NCBI RefSeq assembly: GCF_001634365.1
Contig: NZ_CP014579.1
Span: 1,798,001-1,862,000, forward strand
Direction: 5' to 3'
DNA from: Paraburkholderia phytofirmans OLGA172
Lineage (GTDB): Bacteria > Pseudomonadota > Gammaproteobacteria > Burkholderiales > Burkholderiaceae
Length of the DNA stretch: 64,000 nucleotides
The notes under the pieces are model-generated. The model did not search any database, was not told the DNA's origin, and saw only the letters and a program-made list of their open reading frames with translations. Made by a program: the position numbers and the translations under genes. Positions 27,723 through 37,017 of the stretch are shown one piece after another; the stretch's first letter is position 1; each line of letters begins with the position of its first letter.

Positions 27723-28295
27723 TCAGGCCGCCGCGCCCGCGTCGACCGGCTTCGTCCATTCGTTGCCTTTCATGAACGGATCGTATTGGGTATGAACGAT
27801 GTGATTCGTGTAGTTGCTCATGACCTTCGTTGCCACGCCGAGGATAACTTCGAGCACGTTTTGCCGCGTATATCCGGCGGCGAGGAACGCGTCGACATCG
27901 GCGTCCGAAGCGAACCCGCGTTCGCGAACGACGATCGTCGCGAAACGGTGCAGCGCTTCAAGCTTCGCGTCAGGCAAAGGCTTGCCTTCGCGCAGCGCCG
28001 CGATGACGCCGGCGTCCATCTTGATCATCTTCGCGAGAGCGGAATGACCGGCCATGCAGTAATGGCAGTTGTTCTCGAAGTTCGAGGTCAGATAGACGAC
28101 CTGCTGTTCGTGTGGCGTCAGCGTGCTTTTTGCAAAGAGGTCCCACAATGCCGAGTAGCCCGCCAGAAGCTCCGGAGACTCGGCCATGTGGGACTGCAGG
28201 TTCGGCACGAAACCGAAAGTCTTTTTTGCGTCTTCCAGGCCCGCTTTTGAGGCGGCCGGGGCTGTTTCGATGGTGTACGAATTGAAGGTGCTCAT
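27723..28295 (-). CDS. Carboxymuconolactone decarboxylase / AhpD-like family protein
   Basis: A 190-residue all-helical protein. The peroxidase-type motif CHYCMAGHS (C77, C80, H84), preceded by LTSNFENN, is that of AhpD-like alkylhydroperoxidases rather than of true PcaC, which lacks the Cys pair. GGAGCAGACG precedes ATG 28295; the frame upstream to 28463 is rejected. Likely a thiol peroxidase or disulfide reductase handling organic peroxides, consistent with the electrophile-stress enzymes around it. Confidence 0.88.
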   Translation of the reverse strand: MSTFNSYTIETAPAASKAGLEDAKKTFGFVPNLQSHMAESPELLAGYSALWDLFAKSTLTPHEQQVVYLTSNFENNCHYCMAGHSALAKMIKMDAGVIAALREGKPLPDAKLEALHRFATIVVRERGFASDADVDAFLAAGYTRQNVLEVILGVATKVMSNYTNHIVHTQYDPFMKGNEWTKPVDAGAAA

Positions 28296-28633
28296 CGTCT
28301 GCTCCACTGGGTGAAATTGATAATGAGCAGATGCTACGCGAGGCGCCAATGCCGCAGAAGACCGCCTTGCGGCATAACGTTCATTCCTGGCACGCATAGG
28401 TCGAACGCGCCTGGTGGCGTCCGATTCGTCCAGCTTTGCGCCGCGCGCAATGGACGATTGCACAGTAGCCGTATTCTGCGCGGCGCGGTGAATGCTTAAG
28501 CTTTGGACAGTCGACGTCGGATGGCAGCACCTCGCGTCGCCGGAGTCGGGGTCACGGAAGTGGTCTTGCCTGGGTCCCGCACACTGGACCAGACCTTCAG
28601 GTCTGAAGTGATCTCATTGCTCAAGGAACCAAC

Positions 28634-29848
28634 ATGTCTACTCCCTCGCGCCCGCTCACCGGACGCCAGCACTCCGCCCAGCTCACACAGGGGCTAATCG
28701 CCCTGTTTGCCTTCAGTTGCGCAACGATCGCCGCCAACCTCTACTACGCACAACCCATCACCGAGTTGATTGCCCCGGCACTCCGCATGTCCGCCGGAAC
28801 AGCGAGCCTCATCGTTTCGCTCACGCAGATCGGCTATGCGCTGGGCCTGTTCTTCATTGTGCCGCTCGGCGACCTGCTCGAGAACCGCAAGCTGATGATC
28901 GCCACTGCCATCGTGTCGATCGCAAGTCTTGCGGGGGCATCCGTCATGCACTCGTCGGGCGGGTTACTCGCCATGTCGTTGCTGATCGGTTTCAGCTCGG
29001 TCGCAGTCCAGATCCTGATTCCTCTCGCCGCGCATCTCGCGCCAGACCACTCTCGCGGACGTGTGGTCGGCACAATCATGGGTGGACTCCTGCTCGGCAT
29101 TCTGCTGTCGCGGCCGCTCTCGAGCGTGGTGGCCGGTTACTTCGGCTGGCGCTTCGTATTCGCAGCCGCCGCTGTACTAATGACCCTCGTCACCGCGGTC
29201 CTCGCGCTGACGATTCCGCAGCATCAGCCCAGTCATCGCGCCACGTACTTCGAACTCATCGGCTCGTTGCTGCATCTCGTCCGTACGACGCCAGTGCTGC
29301 GTCACCGCTCGGTCTATCAGGCGTTGATGTTCGCGTCGTTCAGCCTGTTCTGGACGGCAGTGCCGATCGAACTGACACGCCACTATGGATTGTCGCAATC
29401 CGCTATCGGGCTGTTTGCCCTGGTCGGCGCCATCGGCGCCACGTCCGCGCCAGTGGCGGGCCGCCTCGCTGACGCTGGCCATTCGACCCAGGCAACCTTT
29501 ATCGCGCTCATAGCTGGCGCCCTGTCCTTTGCACCCGCGCTCGTGCACCCTGCCTGGGGCGTCTACGGGCTCGTTGTCACCGGTATCGTGCTCGACTTCG
29601 CCGTACAGATGAACATGGTCGTTGGGCAGCGCGAAATCTATGCCCTGCCAGCGGCAAGTCGCAATCGCCTTAACGCACTGTACATGACAAGCATTTTCTC
29701 CGGCGGCGCAATCGGCTCCGCGGTCGCCAGTGTCCTGTACGAGCATGGCGGCTGGACGCTGGTAGCGAGCACTGCCACCGTGTTCCCGGTCATCGCGTTC
29801 GTGCATTTTCTGGCCATCGGCCGCCCGCATGCACTGCGTCGCAGTTAA
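28634..29848 (+). CDS. MFS transporter (DHA1-like exporter)
   Basis: A 404-residue inner-membrane protein with about 12 hydrophobic segments. The loop 2-3 motif appears as FIVPLGDLLENRKLM, and motif C-like GLLLGILLSRPLSSVVAGYFGWRFVF follows helix 5, a pattern of proton-driven drug antiporters. AAGGA precedes the ATG. It stands divergent to the CMD gene, with a 340-base gap between them, and is followed by a hairpin at 29903. Substrate unknown; export of a toxic aromatic or electrophile would fit the context. Confidence 0.9.
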   Translation: MSTPSRPLTGRQHSAQLTQGLIALFAFSCATIAANLYYAQPITELIAPALRMSAGTASLIVSLTQIGYALGLFFIVPLGDLLENRKLMIATAIVSIASLAGASVMHSSGGLLAMSLLIGFSSVAVQILIPLAAHLAPDHSRGRVVGTIMGGLLLGILLSRPLSSVVAGYFGWRFVFAAAAVLMTLVTAVLALTIPQHQPSHRATYFELIGSLLHLVRTTPVLRHRSVYQALMFASFSLFWTAVPIELTRHYGLSQSAIGLFALVGAIGATSAPVAGRLADAGHSTQATFIALIAGALSFAPALVHPAWGVYGLVVTGIVLDFAVQMNMVVGQREIYALPAASRNRLNALYMTSIFSGGAIGSAVASVLYEHGGWTLVASTATVFPVIAFVHFLAIGRPHALRRS

Positions 29849-29902
29849 GCCAGCGCAGCCGTCTCGTGGCCTGCACGCGGCAAGTTGGAGAGACACATGG
29901 TT

Positions 29903-29931
29903 GCAGGGCGCGGAGTCGAACCGCGCCCTGC
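29903..29931. terminator. 11-bp perfect hairpin after MFS gene
   Basis: The arms GCAGGGCGCGG and CCGCGCCCTGC pair perfectly around AGTCGAA. It lies 54 bases after the transporter stop and is the likely terminator for it. On the minus strand it also reads like the T-arm and CCA end of a tRNA, discussed as a finding. Confidence 0.6.
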
Positions 29932-30061
29932 CGTGTGATCAAGACAGCTGAATGACCCAAAGGCCGGCCGCTTCAGAAGCCCAAAGTTGTATCGCCGGAA
30001 TTCTACCGTCCCTCTCCTACTGCGACACAACCCCTCCGTATACCACTTGACATGCAACGTT

Positions 30062-30826
30062 TTAGCTCGCCGCCAGATAGCGCTCGCTCCATGCCGCAAT
30101 GATATTTGCTATATAAAGCGCGTCTTCTTTTTGTGTGACCAGATGATCCGCCTTGTCCAGAGAGAGAAAGCTCTTGGGGTGCTTTGCAGCTTTAAAGATG
30201 GCGTTGGCATTCTCGATTCCGACTGTTGTATCTCCGGGTGCGTGCATGACCATTAGAGGCAGTTTCAGCTGCGCAACGCGGTCTGCCAGGCGCTGTTTGT
30301 GCACATCGGTGATGAATTGCCGTTTTATTTTGAAGACTCGACCAGCAACACGGATCTGTGCTTCACCGAACGCATCGATTTGCGAGAGGTGCTCGCCAAA
30401 TTGGCCTGTCACATGCGCCGGGTCGCTAGGCGCTGCAATGGTTACGACCGCGCGAATTTCAGGGATGCTTGACGCCGAAGCGAGAACTGCCGCGCCTCCC
30501 AGGCTATGCCCGATCATAAGGGTTGGAGCACAGTGGCTGGTACGCAAATAGTTTGCTGCGGCGATGAGGTCGAGGCAGTTTGAGGAAAAGTTAGTCTCGG
30601 AAAACTCACCTTCGCTTGCACCGATTCCTGTGAAGTCGAACCGAAGGACGGCTATGCCGTGCACCGTAAGTGCCTGCGCAATCCGGTGTGCAGCCACGAT
30701 GTCTTTTCCGCATGTGAAGCAATGTGCGAACAGTGCGTAGGCGCGCGGGGGCGTATCCGGACTATCGAGGCGTCCTGATAGTTTCTGGCCGTTAGGTCCC
30801 GGGAATTCCAACTTCTCGGTTAGCAT
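30062..30826 (-). CDS. Alpha/beta hydrolase
   Basis: A 254-residue serine hydrolase. Oxyanion region ALFAHCFTCGKD, nucleophile elbow MIGHSLGGAAV, Asp in MHAPGDTTVGIENA, and catalytic His in DKADHLVTQKEDALY. The sequence closely follows the N-terminal hydrolase half of the two-domain hydrolase-OsmC proteins common in proteobacteria, but the OsmC half is absent and a stop follows YLAAS. GGAGTAACGAAA precedes ATG 30826. Substrate unknown. Confidence 0.88.
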   Translation of the reverse strand: MLTEKLEFPGPNGQKLSGRLDSPDTPPRAYALFAHCFTCGKDIVAAHRIAQALTVHGIAVLRFDFTGIGASEGEFSETNFSSNCLDLIAAANYLRTSHCAPTLMIGHSLGGAAVLASASSIPEIRAVVTIAAPSDPAHVTGQFGEHLSQIDAFGEAQIRVAGRVFKIKRQFITDVHKQRLADRVAQLKLPLMVMHAPGDTTVGIENANAIFKAAKHPKSFLSLDKADHLVTQKEDALYIANIIAAWSERYLAAS

Positions 30827-31180
30827 TTTCGTTACTCCGTTTCCCTCGCCGTTTGGTGCCCGTCGCAAGGCTGACGAAGTCTTTGTAGACAGCGCCTTCG
30901 TTGTGACACCTTCACTGATTCAAGGGTGTGGGTCGCCGCTCATGCGGCCAGCCAGGATGATGTGATCGAATCGATCGTTGCGCGTGTTCGGAGGGCTAAG
31001 CAACTGCCGTAATGTGCGGCATCAACCTGCATGTCCTGGCAAAACGTAGCGGGACGATGTCTCAGTTGATGGAATCAAGTTTGAAGATAAATGCCGAAAA
31101 GAAAAATACCGTTCCGCGTGATTGTGTATTCGTCCTGGAGCAACGAACCTTGAGGCGGCTGCAGCAGATTCTTTCGTCGG
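30827..31180. other. Gene-free interval beside IS6 remnant
   Basis: About 350 bases. The right part borders the IS6 remnant. A short in-frame stretch ending at about 31008 (VWVAAHAASQDDVIES, then IVARVRRAKQLP and stop) has coding-like composition and may be the tail of a lost gene. No start codon and no recognisable family. Confidence 0.35.
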
Positions 31181-31392
31181 CCGATCCGGATCCGCGAGTC
31201 CAAACATCTCAACGACCTCGCCGAGCAGGACCATCCGGCGATCAATCGGCGCACGCGACCCATGCTGGGGTTCAAGTCTTTTCGCTGCGCCCGGATTCTG
31301 CCGGGCGGCATCGAAGTCATGCATATGATCGCCAAAGGACAGATGAAGCGTGCTCGCGGAATCCATCCGTCCGCCGCCGATCAATTCTACGT
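31181..31392 (+). pseudogene. IS6-family transposase, 3' remnant (left copy)
   Basis: In the plus frame the segment reads SKHLNDLAEQDHPAINRRTR, then PMLGFKSFRCARILPGGIEV, MHMIAKGQM and AADQFY. This is the C-terminal part of the IS6 DDE domain, including the catalytic Glu region (EQDH) and K-R type positions. The N-terminal half, with the first two Asp, is missing. The matching remnant at 37018-37432 is in the opposite orientation. Its 3' end abuts the stop codon of wrbA. Confidence 0.85.
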
Positions 31393-31998
31393 CTATCGGG
31401 ACACGAGCTTGGCCGCCAGCTCGGTGACGTGCTTACCTTGATAGCGTGCGATGTCCAGTTCGTTCGCGCTGGGTTGACGGCTGCCGTCTGCGCCGGCGAG
31501 CGTCGTCGCACCGTAAGGCGTGCCGCCGGTGATTTCGTCCATCTTCGTGAGGCCAGCACATGCGTACGGCACACCGACGACAACCATGCCGTGGTGGAAG
31601 AGCGTGGTGTGGAACGACGAAATCGTAGTCTCCTGGCCGCCATGCTGCGTGCCGGTGGAAACGAACACGCTGCCAATCTTGCCGACCAGCGCGCCCTTCA
31701 TCCACAGGGCGCCGGTTTGGTCCAGGAAGTTGCGCATTTGCGCGGCCATGTTACCGAAGCGGGTCGGCGTACCGAAGATAATGGCGTCGTAGTCCGCGAG
31801 TTCATCGACCGTCGCAACGGGTGCAGACTGGTTCAGCTTGATGCCGGTCGCCTTCGCCTGCTCGGCGGGAATCGTCTCGGGCACGCGCTTGAGCGTCACG
31901 GTCGCGCCAGCGACTGATTTCACGCCTTCAGCGATAGCGTTCGCCATCGTTTCGATGTGTCCGTAGGACGAGTAATACAGCACCAGAATTTTGGTCAT
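31393..31998 (-). CDS. wrbA: NAD(P)H:quinone oxidoreductase, WrbA
   Basis: A 201-residue flavodoxin-fold quinone reductase (two-electron reduction of quinones, FMN). FMN phosphate loop [13 protein letters not shown], the family signature [31 protein letters not shown] and GVPYAC complete the site, and the length is that of E. coli WrbA. Very similar to the WrbA half of the fusion at 33288-34478. A 15-bp palindrome (32022-32036) lies in its leader. Its 3' end touches an IS6 remnant. Confidence 0.95.
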   Translation of the reverse strand: MTKILVLYYSSYGHIETMANAIAEGVKSVAGATVTLKRVPETIPAEQAKATGIKLNQSAPVATVDELADYDAIIFGTPTRFGNMAAQMRNFLDQTGALWMKGALVGKIGSVFVSTGTQHGGQETTISSFHTTLFHHGMVVVGVPYACAGLTKMDEITGGTPYGATTLAGADGSRQPSANELDIARYQGKHVTELAAKLVSR

Positions 31999-32516
31999 TT
32001 GGGTTCTCCAGGTTTACAAGGCGACCTAAAAGGTCGATTAGCACCGCTGTCCGGCGCACTGCAATGCCGTGCGTAGCGCTGCGAGTGCGCAGAAGCGCAC
32101 CGTTCGCACCGCCAGCATCGCGTTGTTGATGCTCATGACTCGACAGAGTTAAAACCTATGACGTCGGTTCTACCGCCGAGGACTTGCTGCAGCAGGTTCG
32201 CCGATACCCGCGCCTTCACGCTTCATCGGTAAGGTCCCGCATGCATGCCGAAGACAGCGAGCGATACCCAGGAAGCTTACGCGAACACCGTCGGGAGTCA
32301 ATTGCGTCTCGCGTTACTTTCTGTCGCGTTTTAGTTGACGAAAGGCCATTTGGCAAGCACCACGCAACTTTTCATTGAGTTTGCGGCGCCGAGCCGTCAC
32401 GCCCTGGTTGCGTCAACAAAATTGCGACTGTGAATATCAGCGTACCTGCTTGTTCGCGCGAAGCGTTCACGTAAACTTCGGATCACTTCGTACCACCATC
32501 GCTCAAGGAGTACACG
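31999..32516. other. Divergent intergenic region, wrbA / pirin
   Basis: A 518-base region between divergent genes, so it holds promoters for both. A palindrome CGACCTAAAAGGTCG lies at 32022-32036, 24 bases upstream of the wrbA ATG, in a position where a bound repressor could block translation or transcription. Otherwise no gene is recognised; the small frames have no family similarity. Confidence 0.45.
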
Positions 32517-33239
32517 ATGATTCAAGTAAGAGCGGCCAGTGAACGAGGCCGCGCAGAACACGGATGGCTCAGCTCACGCCATACCTTTTCGTTCGCAAGC
32601 TACTATGACCCCAAGCAACTCGGCTACTCCGATTTGCTCGTCATCAACGACGACCGGGTAGCACCATCTCAGGGCTTTGGCACCCATCCTCATCGCGATA
32701 TGGAGATTCTCTCCTACGTGCTCGAAGGCGCCCTTGAACATCGCGACTCCATGGGCACTGGTTCAGTCATCGTGCCTGGAGATGTACAGCTCATGAGCGC
32801 AGGCTCCGGCGTGACTCATAGCGAGTTCAACCATTCGAATCGCGAGCGAGTGCATTTTCTCCAGATTTGGGTCGTCCCGGCCGAGCATGGCGGAAAGCCG
32901 CTCTACCAGCAGAGGAACATCCCCAGCGCCGAAAAGCGCGGTCGACTTCGACTCATCGCCTCGCCGGACGGCTCCGATGAGTCGCTCGTCATCAGACAGG
33001 ACACCCGTATCTATGCGGGGCTGCTCGACAAGGACGAACGCGCCACATATCACCTCGCACAGGGCAGGTATGCCTACGTGCACATCGCAAGTGGTTCGGT
33101 GAAGCTGAACGGCTCGACTCTTCAAGAGGGTGATGGCGCGAGGATTCATGCGGAATCAGCACTCGAATTCACAGAAGGCGAAAACGCAGAGGTCCTCTTG
33201 TTCGACCTGCGTCCGCTCGATAAAACCATCCGCGGTTAA
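32517..33239 (+). CDS. Pirin family (YhhW-like bicupin) protein
   Basis: A 240-residue bicupin. N-terminal cupin carries GFGTHPHRDMEILSYVLEG (H-x-H and Glu metal ligands) and SAGSGVTHSEFN, the pirin hallmark with the last His ligand. This is the YhhW-type length, and E. coli YhhW has quercetinase activity; physiological substrate unknown. The gene is 48 bases upstream of the WrbA-DoxX fusion and shares its strand, so an operon is likely. Pirin, WrbA and DoxX are all repeatedly linked with quinone or flavonoid stress. Confidence 0.93.
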   Translation: MIQVRAASERGRAEHGWLSSRHTFSFASYYDPKQLGYSDLLVINDDRVAPSQGFGTHPHRDMEILSYVLEGALEHRDSMGTGSVIVPGDVQLMSAGSGVTHSEFNHSNRERVHFLQIWVVPAEHGGKPLYQQRNIPSAEKRGRLRLIASPDGSDESLVIRQDTRIYAGLLDKDERATYHLAQGRYAYVHIASGSVKLNGSTLQEGDGARIHAESALEFTEGENAEVLLFDLRPLDKTIRG

Positions 33240-33287
33240 ATAGCCCAGCGCCGCAACACTTGTGGCGCAATACCTTGAGAAAGCAGC

Positions 33288-34478
33288 ATGTCGAAGATTC
33301 TTGTTCTTTATTACTCGTCGTACGGTCACGTCGAAAAACTTGCGCAAGCCGTCGCAGAAGGTGCCCGCTCCATCAACGGCACACAGGTCACGATGAAGCG
33401 TGTTCCCGAGACCATCCCCGCTGAGCAGGCGAAGGATGCTGGCATCAAAATGAACCAGAAGGCGGAGATTGCAACCGTCGCTGAACTCGCCGAGTACGAC
33501 GCCATCATCTTCGGTACGCCTACGCGCTTCGGAGATGTGGCGGCGCAGATGCGCAATTTCCTCGACCAGACTGGAGCTCTCTGGGCAAAGGGAGCATTGG
33601 TTGGCAAGCTGGCGAGCGTGTTCATCTCGACCGGCACTCAACACGGTGGACAGGAAACGACGCTACGCTCGTTCCATACCACGCTCCTCCACCATGGCAT
33701 GGCAATCGTCGGTGTTCCCTATGCGTGTCAGGGCCTCACCAAGATGGACGAAATCACCGGCGGCTCGCCGTACGGTGCCACGACGCTCGCAGGCGCAGAC
33801 GGCAGCCGTCAACCCAGCGCGAACGAGTTGGACATCGCGCGATACCAAGGGACATACATCGCAACTCTCGCTGCGCGCCTCACCGTGCAGCCGCCTCAGA
33901 ATGCGACTTCGACCCAGGCGGCGGCCAACCCGGCTGGCAAGACCGCTTCCGCAACCAGCAAAGTCGAGTCGACGAGTACGACGCGTGCGAGCCGCGAAAA
34001 TGAAGGACGCAAAGAAGCAGTACGCGCGGAGCCAAAGCGCGCGAACGCTGCAAACAACAGTCACGTGCCGGAGAGCTGGTTGAGCAGAAACAGCGATACG
34101 GCGCTGCTCGTCTCCCGTGTTCTGATGATGGTCCTCTTCCTCCTGTTCGGGTGGCAGAAGCTGACCGGGTTCAGCGGCACCATTGGGTACATGGCAAGCG
34201 TCGGCAGCCCGGCTCCGGGCCTTGCGGCGGCGGTCGCCGTGATTATGGAGCTGGCCGTTGGGTTACTCATCGCCGTGGGCTTCTATACCCGGCCGCTGGC
34301 TCTGCTGCTCGGCCTGTACACGCTCGGCACTGCATTGATCGGTCACCACTACTGGACGATGAGCGGTATGGAGCAGTACGCGAACATGATTAACTTCTAC
34401 AAGAACATCAGCATCATGGGCGGCCTGCTTCTGCTCGCGGCCTCCGGTCCCGGCCGTTTCTCCTTCGACAAGAAGTAG
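33288..34478 (+). CDS. WrbA-DoxX fusion protein
   Basis: A 396-residue fusion. Residues 1-200 are a complete WrbA quinone reductase ([41 protein letters not shown]), close to the separate WrbA at 31393. Residues about 200-265 form a polar Ala/Thr/Ser/Lys linker. Residues about 266-396 are a DoxX-type four-helix membrane domain ([59 protein letters not shown]). No frameshift or stop separates the halves. The product would tether quinone reductase to the inner membrane, where it could reduce membrane quinones. Follows pirin. Confidence 0.92.
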   Translation: MSKILVLYYSSYGHVEKLAQAVAEGARSINGTQVTMKRVPETIPAEQAKDAGIKMNQKAEIATVAELAEYDAIIFGTPTRFGDVAAQMRNFLDQTGALWAKGALVGKLASVFISTGTQHGGQETTLRSFHTTLLHHGMAIVGVPYACQGLTKMDEITGGSPYGATTLAGADGSRQPSANELDIARYQGTYIATLAARLTVQPPQNATSTQAAANPAGKTASATSKVESTSTTRASRENEGRKEAVRAEPKRANAANNSHVPESWLSRNSDTALLVSRVLMMVLFLLFGWQKLTGFSGTIGYMASVGSPAPGLAAAVAVIMELAVGLLIAVGFYTRPLALLLGLYTLGTALIGHHYWTMSGMEQYANMINFYKNISIMGGLLLLAASGPGRFSFDKK

Positions 34479-34506
34479 CCGGCAAGTCCGGCAGTACATG
34501 ACACCC

Positions 34507-34545
34507 GCAGGCGTCCCACGCGGCATTCCCGCGTGGGACGCCTGC
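34507..34545 (+). terminator. 17-bp perfect hairpin terminator
   Basis: GCAGGCGTCCCACGCGG (34507-34523) and its exact complement (34529-34545) enclose CATTC. It begins 28 bases after the wrbA-doxX stop and is followed by a T-rich stretch (GTTCTGTTG). This is one of the strongest hairpins in the window. Confidence 0.75.
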
Positions 34546-34571
34546 GTGCGTTCTGTTGCCATCAGACGCGC

Positions 34572-34691
34572 CGGTTTCCAGCCCATGATGCTGAGCGACG
34601 CCTTCGAAACGTCCAACGCCTCTGCGACGCGCGTGAAGTTCCGATGCTTATGGACCGCCGCCAATGCCCGCGGCGAATCCGCTCACTGCAT
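34572..34691 (-). pseudogene. LysR helix-turn-helix remnant
   Basis: The minus strand reads LAAVHKHRNFTRVAEALDVS followed by KASLSIMG. The spacing of FT-x-VAE-AL-VS-ASLS is that of the LysR winged helix. A stop codon interrupts the few codons upstream (MQ, then stop, then ADSPRAL), and downstream the wing is lost. The fragment would have faced away from the LysR gene at 34793, so it may be a degraded neighbouring regulator. Confidence 0.5.
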
Positions 34692-34792
34692 CGTCCTCTG
34701 GATAGCACTGAAGAAGTACGGCAGCCTACGTCGATGCGAGGCTGCTTCAAGTATCATAGCGACTACTCTGAGTCACAGATTGGTTGACACCC

Positions 34793-35710
34793 ATGCAACT
34801 TGAGGACGTTCGAATATTCGTTGCCACGGTTAACGCAGGCAGCTTTACCGCGGCAGCGGACCAGTTGCAGCAATCAAAGCAATACGTCAGCCGGCGCATG
34901 GCAGCACTCGAAGAGACGCTCGGCGTTCGCCTTCTGGTCCGAAACACTCGCAAGCTCACAGTCACGGAACGGGGGCGCGAATTCTATGACCACGCACAGC
35001 GAATTATCGAGGCCGTCTCGAACGCCGAGGAGGCCATCTCCGAGCGACATGGTGTGCTGCACGGCGCCCTGCGCATCAGCGCGCCCCTTTCCTTTGGCAT
35101 GCGCCACCTGTCGCCGCTGATTATCGAGTTCATGAAGCTGCATCCCCGTGTGCAGCTCAACGTCGACCTCAGCGATCGCCGTTCCGACCTTATCGGCGAA
35201 GGGTTTGACCTCGCATTGAGAATCGGTCCGCTGGCAGATTCCACGCTCATCGCCTCACGCCTTGGAGACCTGCGGACGACGGCGTGCTGCAGCCCCGCCT
35301 ACGCAAAGGAATACGGAATTCCCGCGTCTCCTGGCGAGCTTGTCCACCACACGTGCCTTCTCTACGGAAAGGAGAGCACCACGGGATGGGAGTTCGCAAT
35401 CGATGGCAACCGTCAGATGTTCGAAGTAAAGGGGATGCTCATTGCAAACAATGGTGAGCTGGTCAGGGACGCCGCGGTTGCCGATTCAGGGATTGCCCTG
35501 CTCCCGTACTTCATCGTTGGCCCGGCTATTGAAGAGGGAGCGCTCATCCCTGTTCTCGAATCGTTTGTTCCGCCGCCACTCCAGCTGAGTGCGGTGTACC
35601 CGCAGCATCGCCAGAGCTCACTCGCCATGCGAACGTTCCTCTCGTTCCTACAGGAACGCCTTGCCGGCACAGTTGCCCAACCGGTCTCCCGTCGCCCTCA
35701 GCGCGCTTGA
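34793..35710 (+). CDS. LysR family transcriptional regulator
   Basis: A 305-residue LysR protein. Helix-turn-helix NAGSFTAAADQLQQSKQYVSRRMAAL; effector domain from GALRISAPLSFGMRHL, typical of the CrgA-like single-target LysRs. ATG 34793 preferred; an in-frame TTG lies three codons earlier. A candidate regulator of the pirin/WrbA-DoxX operon or the YqjM-type OYE, which is convergent to it. Confidence 0.9.
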   Translation: MQLEDVRIFVATVNAGSFTAAADQLQQSKQYVSRRMAALEETLGVRLLVRNTRKLTVTERGREFYDHAQRIIEAVSNAEEAISERHGVLHGALRISAPLSFGMRHLSPLIIEFMKLHPRVQLNVDLSDRRSDLIGEGFDLALRIGPLADSTLIASRLGDLRTTACCSPAYAKEYGIPASPGELVHHTCLLYGKESTTGWEFAIDGNRQMFEVKGMLIANNGELVRDAAVADSGIALLPYFIVGPAIEEGALIPVLESFVPPPLQLSAVYPQHRQSSLAMRTFLSFLQERLAGTVAQPVSRRPQRA

Positions 35711-35780
35711 CCGCGCCCATGCAAGCCCACTGAATATCTTGATCCGCTGACATGGGCGGTAGGCGGCGTATCCTCCTCGA

Positions 35781-36914
35781 TCAGACACTCGCCGCGTGTT
35801 CGCGGGGGCGCAGAATCGCTGCGCCCTGCCAGTTGGGTGCGCCACCACGCTCGTACTGCGGGGGGTAGTGGATCTGGTCGACCGCACCGAGTTGCTCGGC
35901 TGCATGCCACACCCAGCGAGGGTCGTCGATGAAGGCACGCCCCAGCGCCACGAAATCCGCCTGCCCTTCGGCGAGTATTGCTTCAGCCTGTTGCGGCTCG
36001 ACGATCATGCCGACCGCCCGAGTCACTGCGCCGCTACGCGCTTTCACCTCCGCGGCAAGGTGAGTCTGGTATCCTGGGGTGACGGGAATGTTGGCGGGCG
36101 CCACGCCGCCCGATGAGAGGCATACGTAGGCCACACCACGTTGTTTGAGCGCACTCGACAGCGCCGACGCTTCGTCGATGGTGATCCCGCCGGGCAGCCA
36201 ATCCGTTCCGGTAACGCGAAACCCGAGTGCCACATTCGGAGGCAGTACGTCCCCCACAGCTTCGGCGATCTCCAACGCGAAGCGCATGCGATTCTCGAGA
36301 CTACCGCCGTACTCGTCCTGGCGCCGATTAGCAAGGGGCGAGAAAAACTGATGCAGCAGATAACCGTGAGCCGCGTGAATCTCCACAACGTCGAAACCCA
36401 GGCGGACGACGCGCAGCGCGGATGCGACAAAGCTCGCTTTTACCCTGACGATGTCCTGTGTCGTCATCTCGTGCGGCGTATGCCAACCCGCGACAAACGG
36501 AATGGCTGATGGTCCTTCCGTCGTCCACGGCTGTTCGTTTGGTCCGAGCGCTCCACGCCCTTCCCACGGACGCTGCGCGGACGACTTACGTCCGGCATGC
36601 CCAAGCTGAATCCCCCAACGCGTACCCGCCGGAGCTACTGCTCGCGCGGCCCCCATGACGCGCCCAAGTGCCTGTTCTGAAGCATCGTCATAAAGACCCA
36701 GGCAACCATAGGTAATTCTGGCATGGGGCTCGATGGCCGTTGCTTCGAGCATGATCAGGCCGGCCCCAGAAATTCCAAGCTGCATGAGGTTCATGAGGTG
36801 CCAGTTGTTGGCACGGCCGTCCACGGCGCTGTACTGGCACATTGGCGATACGACAATCCGGTTTTGCAGGCGGACTGCGCCGACGTCGAGGGGTGTGAAA
36901 AGCATTGCGGACAT
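35781..36914 (-). CDS. YqjM/XenA-type Old Yellow Enzyme
   Basis: A 377-residue FMN ene-reductase of the thermophilic-like class: C26 in VVSPMCQYSA is the redox-sensing Cys of YqjM, and the substrate pair is H-A-A-H in VVEIHAAHGYLLHQF. LGHAGRKSS and GGSLENRMRFALE are further class signatures. The frame is open upstream to 37067, into the IS6 remnant, but ATG 36914 starts the domain. The IS6 remnant begins about 100 bases upstream, so the native promoter may be displaced. Different class from the OYE at 25360. Confidence 0.93.
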   Translation of the reverse strand: MSAMLFTPLDVGAVRLQNRIVVSPMCQYSAVDGRANNWHLMNLMQLGISGAGLIMLEATAIEPHARITYGCLGLYDDASEQALGRVMGAARAVAPAGTRWGIQLGHAGRKSSAQRPWEGRGALGPNEQPWTTEGPSAIPFVAGWHTPHEMTTQDIVRVKASFVASALRVVRLGFDVVEIHAAHGYLLHQFFSPLANRRQDEYGGSLENRMRFALEIAEAVGDVLPPNVALGFRVTGTDWLPGGITIDEASALSSALKQRGVAYVCLSSGGVAPANIPVTPGYQTHLAAEVKARSGAVTRAVGMIVEPQQAEAILAEGQADFVALGRAFIDDPRWVWHAAEQLGAVDQIHYPPQYERGGAPNWQGAAILRPREHAASV

Positions 36915-37017
36915 GACAATCCCAATAGGAAATGTTGAACGTGAGGTCGAAGACCGCGGCAGGTTTTGCCGCGATAAAAATGAGAGGACGAGACGGTCCC
37001 GATATGTATCGTACTGC

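Noticed and set aside
29870..29931. A possible tRNA on the minus strand at the end of the MFS gene.
   Set aside because: Only the T-arm and CCA end are imitated; no acceptor 5' strand, D-arm or anticodon arm can be drawn upstream.
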